Source: Hyaloraphidium curvatum
Lineage: Eukaryota > Monoblepharomycota > Hyaloraphidiomycetes > Hyaloraphidiales > Hyaloraphidiaceae
Assembly: GCA_025558095.1 (NCBI GenBank)
Contig: JAIVFI010000040.1
Location: 124,001 to 188,000, forward strand
Direction of reading: 5' to 3'
DNA: 64,000 nucleotides
Shown piece by piece: positions 57,207-64,000 of this stretch. The position numbers were made by a program, and so were the translations under genes. The number at the start of each line of letters is the position of its first letter. Within the stretch, counting starts at the first letter, position 1. A model generated the notes under the pieces. It was not told where the DNA came from and did no database searches. It worked only from the letters and a program-made list of their open reading frames with translations.

Positions 57207-59133
57207 TCACCGTAGCAAAGGACCTGCGTTGAAAGAGTTACGATCCATTGGCCGGGACCAACGAACATGCAGCCCGACTCACTGTCCAGGACTGCAAATC
57301 CCGCGGCGACTCCTCCCTCATCCGAACTGCTTGACTTTGTTCGCAACAGGTGTCCCGCAGCCTGGTTGATGTGCACAGTGTTGCCGTCGCTCACCCAGGT
57401 CCCATACACGCCCAGCTCGCTGACAACGGGAGCGTCGATGACGACGCCGTTCCGCACCATGAAGGAGTTCGCAGGCGGTGGCCGTATTCGATCCATGAGG
57501 ATGTACGCCTGGCGTTCTTCCAACGACAGCGATTTGAGGAGAGGCGGGATGTCTTTCCCGTACACGTTGTTGCCTTTTGCACTGCGGATTAGCATAGATG
57601 CGATTGCCATGGATGGTATAGTTCACCTCCACCCTCGCGTTGGGGCTTCAGGACAAAGTCCTCAGGAGAAGCCATGCAACGCCGGATCGCGTCCCGCGCA
57701 AGTTCGGAATCGTCAAGCGGGTAAAGACCGGTCATGTTCTTGCGCAGGCTGGCTACCTCGTCTTTGTCCGAAAGGAACTTTTCCAAGATCCCAGGTAAGG
57801 CAAGGACCTGCTGTATCTTCTTCGTTCCCGTCAGATGATACGCAGCTGAAGGGCATTTGACGCTCCTCGAGCGCTCAATTAGAAGTCGAGCCTCCCATTC
57901 CTATTTGGCGAGAGGGCTTAGCGTTGAACTGGACCGATCCCGCCCAGACGGCGCGCACCTTCTCGCTGGGATAGTCGACCGGAGTGTAGCCGGCACGATA
58001 GTACACGACGGCGACCTCCTCGCCGTCAACGTAGAGCCGCCTCTCCGGTCCTTGGAGAGTCGCGCGCGGAGGCAAAACCTCCGACAGACTGCGACGAAGC
58101 ACGCGGATCCCATGCTTCTCGAAGAGCGTGTACTCAATCCAGCGCTGATCAAATGCATTGCGCTCATTCGGCTGACAGATCAGCAGCAGAACCGCACTGG
58201 TAGTCGGCAGATTAGACCGGAGGCGAACGGATGGCACGCAAGCCGAAACCAACGACTTGCTCCCGTACAACTCCCAGGCCTTGGCCATCGCAGCTGGGAG
58301 TGCAGTCATGCTAGGATTCGTAGGAAGCTGATCGCGGGAAAACGCGGGGGAGGGAGGGAGGAGGCGATCCACGAGGTACCTGCAGGAAAGCATCAGCAAG
58401 CGCTCCCTGGTTTCCATGTCTTGTTCCCACCTATGCAAATCCGAGACTTTCGAGGAAAGGCTGCTGAAGCTGGATGCAATGGTGTTGATCTCTACCTGAT
58501 AAAGCTTGGCTTCCGGACTCGCAGAAGTCAATCCCGGGGCGTGGATCATGTAGTCGCTTCGATGCAGTCCCAAATGGATGTCCTGGGGATTGCATATCCA
58601 TATCAGGGTCGTGCAAGTACGGATCGCTGCCTTTGCACGAACGTGGAGAACGCCTTCCTTGCGGACGGCCTTGTAGATGGCGTAGACACGTCCCGTGAAC
58701 TCGTCGTGCTTTGACAGGCTGTCGTGCGCCGTTCCGGCCGGGAGCCAGCGCAGAACAACAAGGAACGTCCCGGGAGGAGCCATCAATGCACAACCAGACG
58801 TCCGCGTCAGCGTGGCACGAGGAGAGGGCGACGCATTTCGCACCTCTCCATGATCGAGTCGAGGAACTCCCCGTCCGAGCTGATCGCGTGGACCAGCTTG
58901 TTCCATATGGGTTGGACGTCCATAACACGTCCGTACTGCTCCTTCGGGAATTCGCTGGGAAAGAGCGCGAACGGAGCGTGCACGACCGAGAAGGTCGACA
59001 CTGCAGGGGCTCCGGGCGGCGGATCGTGGGCCAGAGCCCGCATTACGAGGCCATTGGCCAGGGACCAGTCAATCGCCGCCGTAGCAAGCTTTTCGGCCTC
59101 CTCGGCGGCCATCACAGGCGATGCAGCTGCCAT
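57207..59133 (-). CDS. GSH2: Glutathione synthetase (GSS / GSH2)
   Basis: Joins gamma-glutamylcysteine and glycine with ATP. ATG 59133: '[20 protein letters not shown]', '[14 protein letters not shown]', '[20 protein letters not shown]', '[20 protein letters not shown]'. Middle exons: '[15 protein letters not shown]', '[20 protein letters not shown]', '[20 protein letters not shown]', '[20 protein letters not shown]'. C-terminal exons: '[20 protein letters not shown]', '[13 protein letters not shown]' (ATP grasp), '[20 protein letters not shown]', '[20 protein letters not shown]', '[13 protein letters not shown]', and after a last intron 'PLLR' with stop 57207-57209. The order matches eukaryotic GSS. 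The STAG stop is 36 bp away, convergent. Confidence 0.93.
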
Positions 59134-59342
59134 TACGCGATCGAGCCGCGGGGGACGTCGTGCGTTGCGGCACGGCGCGGGCGGCTGCTGGTACTGTACG
59201 CGAACCGACCACAAACCTCCTTCGCGCCTCGTTGAGCCGCTTGGAGCCGCGCTAGACTTTTTCGCGGCTTTGCGCAAGCTCTGACCACGAGCACGTCGGG
59301 GAAGCCGGTTTCGACGCCCCCCGGACCGGCGCATCGGTTGCA

Positions 59343-60547
59343 ATGGACATCGACGTCGGGCTCTGGGGCTCCATCGTCCTCTGGAACGTCGTGCCCGGCA
59401 CGGTCACGAGCTTTCTGCAGGGCCGCTACTATGCGCTGAAGTACGCCAAGGGCTCGCCGTCGATTCCCAAGGCCGGCCAGCCGAAGTACGCGCGGGACCG
59501 GGGCTGGATATACCTGTCGGTCGTCCTGCTCTACCTGCTGTACACGCTGTATCAGGTCGGTGCCGCCTGCGCGTTCCGGTTTGCCCGGCATGCTGAACCT
59601 GCCCGGCCAGTCGGTGCACTCGGTCACGTCGGTGCCGAACCACTACAATGTTCTGAGCGTGCAGATGGGAGACGACTTCGCCGTCAAGGACCTGCGGCGC
59701 AACTGGAGGAAGCTGTCCGTCATGTACCACCCCGACAAGAAGTGGGTTCGCGTGCCGGACGTCGGTGGCCGCGGGCTCACCGTCTTGCAGCGACGATCCC
59801 AACGCCGAAGCGACGTACATCCAACTTCGGCAGGCGTACGAGACGCTGAACGATCCTGCGAAGCGCTTGGCTTACGATCGTTTCGGTGCCTCTGTCGACA
59901 CCTGCAAGACTTGTCGGACCGAAACCGACTACGTCTGGCAGGTCGGCTTCTCCAACTTCTGGACGCACCACCTGCTCAACGGCCTGGTGCTCTTTGTTAT
60001 CTTTTTCGTGCTCCAGAGCAGCGAGCATGGCATCAGACGCTGGCGCGTCCTGCTGCACTCGCTCGCCGTGGTGCTCGAGGCCAGCCTGCTCTTCTCGGGG
60101 AGCAACTCTGGCAACCCCTTCGTCGCACGCACGCTGGGCCTGACGGCGTACCAGCAGGTCCAGATCCTGCGTTCGGCGGCCATGACCGTTTTCGTCGCCA
60201 TCCAGCACATCCACTCGGTCATGGTGTCGATCACGGGGACCCAGAGCGCCGGGCTGACGGACGATCCCAAGGACCTGCGCAACATCCTCGAAACGATGGA
60301 AAAGATCGCCGAAACCGAGGTGGTCGAGGTCCGGTCGCTGTTTGCGCACAGCTTCGACCCCTTCAAGAAGGACGAGGCGCTGCTGGCGCAGGTCAGGCGC
60401 CGGATGGAGAAGCTGGCCAACGAGATGCGCCTGTACGAGGTGCAGGAGGTGCGGGAGCAGTACAAGAACGTTCGGGCGGGCTTGAAGCGGACGGGCAAGC
60501 CTGTGGTGCCCCTGAACCGGACAAACGGCGTGCAGCAGCGGAAGTGA
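59343..60547 (+). CDS. Membrane-anchored J-domain protein (DnaJ family), probably ER
   Basis: N-terminal helix and membrane segment ('DVGLWGSIVLWNVVPG', 'WIYLSVVLLYLLYTLYQ'), an intron near 59555, then a J domain 'NHYNVLSVQMGDDFAVKDLR', 'WRKLSVMYHPDKK' with intact HPD, intron near 59743, 'EATYIQLRQAYETLNDPAKR', 'LAYDRFG'. After it come three hydrophobic stretches ('LLNGLVLFVIFFVLQSSEHG', 'VLLHSLAVVLEASLLF', 'ILRSAAMTVFVAIQHIHSVM') and a basic coiled C-terminus. It lacks the Brl domain of Sec63, so it is another ER-type J-protein recruiting Hsp70. I cannot name the exact orthologue. GSS starts 209 bp away on the other strand. Confidence 0.82.
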
Positions 60548-60618
60548 GGGCGGCGGAGGCGAGGACTTGTGTGTCGCGGCGGCAGTGGAAGTGTACGATC
60601 ATACGAATGGAGTTCACA

Positions 60619-61580
60619 TCAGAAGAATCGCAACCAAATAATCAGCAGGATCATGGCAACAAGAACGATGATTATGGCGGCCGTAATGAGCTGGGTGAGA
60701 CCGTCAGCTGGTGTCCGCCTTCACACTCTCCGCTACCCCACCTTATTGGTAGCCATTCTGTGTGGGAGAGGCACGAATTCAAATAAGTTTGGCGTTACTC
60801 TGCGTTTCGCGGGGTGGCAAACGCACCTACGCTGCATCCCCTTCAGGACCCGCTGGGAGCTGGCAATGAACGAGTCCGCCGTGGATAGGGTATCCCTCGT
60901 CCGCAAAATCTGCTCCCTCTGCTGCTGCAGGGTGCCCAGCGTCTCGACGCCCACGTTCTCTGTTTACGGGAGGCCCGCGTCAGGGATTTGCCGGGGTCCG
61001 TGCCCGCGGTGTGAACCCGCCCGTCTCGATGGCGATCCGGTGCGCGTCCTCTAACCGCCGCGACGCGTTGTTCAGCCGGTCCGTCCCCGCCAGCAGCCGC
61101 GTCCGCTGGTCCTGTGCCGCGACCTCGGCGTCCAGGTCGCCCCGCCCGCCCTTGCCGCCCAGCAGCGCCTCGCGTTCCGCGTTGGAGAGGGTCGTTTTCT
61201 GGCCGGGATCCCCGCTCAGCCCACGCAAGGCAAGGCGGCCGAGCTGCCGCGTGTGCCGCGTACCAGGTCGCGCTTCAGCTTGTCCAGTTGCGCCTTGTAG
61301 TTCTTGACGCGCGGCTGCAGCTTCGCGCGCCCCGCGGCCGGCAGCGACAGCAGCTCCATCTCCATCTGCGCGATCTGCGGAGAAGTCAGAATGGGCGGCG
61401 CGGGCCGGCCGGCGTGCCCACGATCTCCTCCGCCTCGTCGATGTCGCGCTCCGTCTGGTTCAGCAGGACCTTCTTGGCCTCGCCGGCGGCCTTTGGCACG
61501 GCATCGGCGATCTTGGCCTCGACTTCGGCCGTCAGGGAATTGAACTCTCGTTCGTACGTCTCAAATATCTCCTCGCTCAT
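60619..61580 (-). CDS. VTI1: VTI1 v-SNARE
   Basis: Qb-SNARE of Golgi, endosome and vacuole fusion. ATG 61580: 'MSEEIFETYEREFNSLTAEV', 'EAKIADAVPKAAGEAKKVLL', 'ERDIDEAEEI'. Next exon 'IAQMEMELLSLPAAGRAKLQ', 'PRVKNYKAQLDKLKRDLV'. Next 'TRLLAGTDRLNNASRRLEDA', 'HRIAIET'. Then the SNARE motif 'LGTLQQQREQILRTRDTLST', 'ADSFIASSQRVLKGMQRR'. The tail-anchor exon 'LITAAIIIVLVAMILLIIWL' ends at stop 60619-60621. All parts match Vti1. Introns are about 50-110 nt. Shares a 101-bp divergent promoter with SDHAF2. Confidence 0.92.
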
Positions 61581-61681
61581 CCTCGGCTCTGGTTTGGGCG
61601 AAACGCGGACGAGCTAGGTGACGGAGTTGCGCGGCACGCACCCATCGAGCGATTCGCAGTCCCCGATCCGCCCCCCCGACC

Positions 61682-62292
61682 ATGTCGGCCCCGCGTGCCC
61701 CCCGAATCGCCTCGCTCCTTCTCCGCGCCCCCGCGCGCGCGCTGCCCCGGGGCCCCGCGGCGCTCGCCGCGCCCGCCCGGCCCCCGATTGCCCGCGCGTC
61801 CTCCTCGGCCGCCCCCGGCCCGGCCTCGCAGGCCGCGGACCTGCCGCGCCGCCCGCTCTCGCGCGCCGCGGACGATGTGCTGGTGCCCGACTTTGCCGGC
61901 GTCGCGGACCCCATGTTCCCCCCGGACGAGAAGATCGAGGTCAAGCGCGCGCGGCTCATGTACATGGCCCGCAAGCGCGGCATCCTCGAGTCGGACCTGC
62001 TGATGGGCACTTTCGCGATGAAGTACCTGAAGGAGATGCCGGCGGAGCAGCTCGCAGAGTTCGATTCGCTGCTCAAGGAGAACGACTGGGACATTTACTA
62101 CGTGGGTCGCTGATCCCGGGCCGGCCAGCCGTCTCTGACCGAATGCAGTGGGCAACGGGCGCCAAGGAAGCTCCGGAGGACATTAAGGAGCTCTCCATCT
62201 GGCCGCACGTGGTCGAGCACGCGAAAAACAAGGGCAAGAAGATCCTGCGGATGCCGGACCTGTCGGGAGGAAAGAGCGACCTCGATCCCTAG
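61682..62292 (+). CDS. SDHAF2: Succinate dehydrogenase assembly factor 2 (SDHAF2 / Sdh5)
   Basis: Mitochondrial factor that promotes FAD attachment to SDHA. The Arg/Ala-rich leader ('[20 protein letters not shown]') is a clear presequence. Core: '[20 protein letters not shown]', '[20 protein letters not shown]', '[14 protein letters not shown]'. The intron 62102-62148 (47 nt) falls inside the invariant motif and splices to '[11 protein letters not shown]', giving DWDIYYWATG. Stop 62290-62292. Confidence 0.95.
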
Positions 62293-62696
62293 CGAGGAGA
62301 GCAGATTGCTTCACCGGTACATGCTAGGACACCGCGGCTCAATGTATTGCTCAAGCATTTGCTTCGACTCCGGATCAGTTGCCGCACCGGGGTTCAAGAG
62401 ATGGCCACCACACGACCGCGGAATCGGAATGGCAGCAATGCAGCGCACGGTCATGATCAATTCATGTCAGATTAGAGTGTCCGAGCCTTTTCCCTCTTTT
62501 CCCTCGCCACCCTCCCCTCATCCCCAGTGCGGGCGTTCAGCGCCCCTCTTCCTTGCCGCAGCCATTGGCAACGATACCCGCGTGCCAGTGCTCAAGTCCC
62601 CGCCACCAGGCGACCTCCACGTCCTCCCCCACAAGAACACATCCGGACGCACCATGAGCGCCCCTGCCCTCTCCAAGGGGCATAACCCGCCGCCTC
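62293..62696. other. Convergent 3' spacer between SDHAF2 and thioredoxin genes
   Basis: 404 bases with no supported gene. It includes a strong pyrimidine tract (about 62485-62525). Both neighbours end here, so it holds their 3' ends and polyadenylation signals. Confidence 0.4.
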
Positions 62697-63436
62697 TCAC
62701 GGCGACTTGGACGCCAGCGCCAGCGCGATCTGTCCCCGCAGCTGCTCCGCGTCCGAGCCGACGTACTCGTCGAACTTTTCGCCGCCGCGGTAGAACTGGA
62801 ACGTGGGGGTGTACTCGACCCTGCAGCGCCATAAGGGGAGGGACGCGGTTGAGCGCGGGCAGAACTTACTCGCAGCCCTGTGCAATCTCGGAAAAGTCGT
62901 CCGTGTCGACTGCCGGAACCGGTTAGATCGCGGGGCAGAGGAATAGGGAGGAGGAGATTATCAATCGGCGACCACTCGAGCTGCGCGGGCGCAAAGCGGC
63001 GCACCCTTCGCAAACAGGATGCTGGGATACATGTCCATGCAGGCCAGGAATTTGGGCTCGATGAGCTGCGGAGGTTGGCGCGTGAGCGCCTGGTCCCGAC
63101 GCGTCCGTGGGAGACGCGACGAACCCGACACGGGGGACACCACGTCGTCGAGAAATAAACCAGCACGACGCCCGGCCCGCGGATGATCCGGTTGAAATCG
63201 TCCGTCGACTCGACGACGTGCAGCCTTCGCCCGGCGGATGGCGAAGCGGGGGACACCGAAACCGCGCTCTCCTTGGGCGCGTCGGCGGACTGCGCGGGTC
63301 AGCTCGGCCGCGGAGCCGGGGTCGGGGCACGCACGTGGAACGAGTGCGAATCGGTGAACGACGTCGGGCGGTGCGGCTCCCCCGCCGAGCCGGCCCACGA
63401 GGCGATCGACGCCGACGACGCGTTCCGCGCCTCCAT
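62697..63436 (-). CDS. Thioredoxin with WCPPC active site and N-terminal extension
   Basis: ATG 63436 starts a Ser-rich extension ('MEARNASSASIASWAGSAGE'). A 46-nt intron leads to 'SADAPKESAVSVSPASPS' and the fold: 'LHVVESTDDFNRIIRGPGVV', 'LVYFSTTWCPPCR', intron, 'LIEPKFLACMDMYPSILFAK', intron, 'VDTDDFSEIAQGC', intron, 'VEYTPTFQFYRGGEKFDEYV' and 'GSDAEQLRGQIALALASKSP', stop 62697-62699. The CxxC is CPPC where canonical thioredoxins have CGPC. The 'YTPTFQFY' cis-Pro loop is normal. The last 70 residues and the active-site exon are certain; the N-terminal exon is inferred from splice signals. Confidence 0.82.
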
Positions 63437-63649
63437 CGCGGGCCTGCGCTGCCCGGGTGCCGGGCGGGGCGCGGCGCGGGATGTGACGTGGCGGCCGCCG
63501 CTTCGGGCGGGCGCCCCGCGCCGACGGACAGTGGCACGATCGCGCTGGGTCGAAAAGTGGCAGGGAGACTGACGATGCCGCGCCGCCCGAGGACCCCGAA
63601 AGACATCTCCGTCCGCCGTTCCCAGCCCATCGCCCTAGCAGCCGCGCAA

Positions 63650-64000
63650 ATGTCGGCCCCCGCCGTGAGTTTGCGCCGCAGGCGATTTGCATCGGCCGGC
63701 GGTCGAGGGCAAGCTCACGCTCTGGTGTCCCGCACCCCGTCGCCGCCCCGCGACCCTGTCGGCCACTCGGCGCCGCCCCCCACGGCCTCTCTTTTCGCCG
63801 CCCCGTGCGGATCTCGCACATTCTACGATCCGCATCGCAGGCCAAAGTCGAAGCCGTCGTGCAGGAGACCAGCGCCCACACGGTTCGTTGGCCGGGCGAA
63901 GAACCCTGTACCGCGGTCTGATTGGAGCATCCTCGCGATCTTTTCCGCACCCTGCGGGGATGATGTCCCAGGAGGAGCTCAAGAAGAAGAACGCGGACGC
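63650..64000 (+). CDS. Start of an unidentified gene, cut by window end
   Basis: ATG 63650 begins 'MSAPA' directly followed by a GTGAGT donor. A good acceptor at about 63839 (gcatcgcag) opens 'AKVEAVVQETSAHT'. A later in-frame possibility near 63961 reads 'MMSQEELKKKNAD'. If unspliced, the first frame stays open to the window end but is Arg/Pro-rich and unlike a protein. I cannot name the family. It is divergent from the thioredoxin gene by 213 bp. Confidence 0.4.
   Translation, partial: MSAPAVSLRRRRFASAGGRGQAHALVSRTPSPPRDPVGHSAPPPTASLFAAPCGSRTFYDPHRRPKSKPSCRRPAPTRFVGRAKNPVPRSDWSILAIFSAPCGDDVPGGAQEEERGR

Noticed and set aside
59560..60786. Alternative reading of the J-protein region in another frame
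   Set aside because: Arg/Gly/Ala-rich shadow without domains; the J-domain frame is clearly coding.

Overview
This is nuclear DNA of a compact, GC-rich eukaryotic genome. Coding frames break every few hundred bases at short introns. Those I could resolve are mostly 43-93 nt, with GTGGGT/GTGAGY-like donors and CTAAC/CTGAC-like branch sites just before the AG. The gene set is opisthokont-like: Spc25 kinetochore subunit, soluble-type Mia40, fungal-style Npt1, complex I, COP9 signalosome, UPF2, TIMELESS and a TONSL-like protein. With a self-primed chromovirus this suggests an early-diverging (chytrid-grade) fungus rather than a yeast. That placement is inference; no rRNA or organelle marker is present.

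Layout, with + and - meaning strand. 1-15.9 kb: sugar dehydrogenase-like protein (+, 5' end missing), complex I NDUFA5 (+), PP2C phosphatase (+), splicing factor SYF1/XAB2 (-), TONSL-like TPR/UBL protein (-), SPC25 (+), PUS3 (-), SRP54 (+). 16-27.5 kb: a nest of retroelements. A 5'-truncated LINE (LINE-A) is split by a complete Ty3/gypsy chromovirus with a perfect 5-bp target duplication. It is split again by a truncated Ty1/copia element, which itself carries a 5'-truncated second LINE (LINE-B). 27.5-64 kb: TIMELESS (+), an unknown membrane protein (-), CSN3 (-), SEC62 (+), nicotinate phosphoribosyltransferase (-), MIA40 (+), calcineurin B (-), UPF2 (+), C2H2 zinc-finger protein (-), PIG-O/GPI13 (-), NDUFAF7-like methyltransferase (+), SET-domain protein (+), cohesin STAG/SCC3 (+), glutathione synthetase (-), membrane J-protein (+), VTI1 SNARE (-), SDHAF2 (+), thioredoxin (-) and the start of one more gene (+).

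The genes are unrelated housekeeping functions in a head-to-head/tail-to-tail arrangement. Divergent starts lie 50-350 bp apart and share promoters. Several convergent pairs touch or overlap (PP2C/SYF1 by 9 bp, TIMELESS/unknown by 25 bp, SPC25/PUS3 7 bp apart). Themes that recur are replication-fork and chromosome maintenance (TONSL, TIMELESS, STAG, SPC25), mitochondrial assembly (NDUFA5, NDUFAF7, SDHAF2, MIA40) and the ER/secretory route (SRP54, SEC62, PIG-O, J-protein, VTI1).

Exon joins were worked out by eye from reading-frame continuity, splice signals and remembered family patterns. No alignment or RNA evidence was available.
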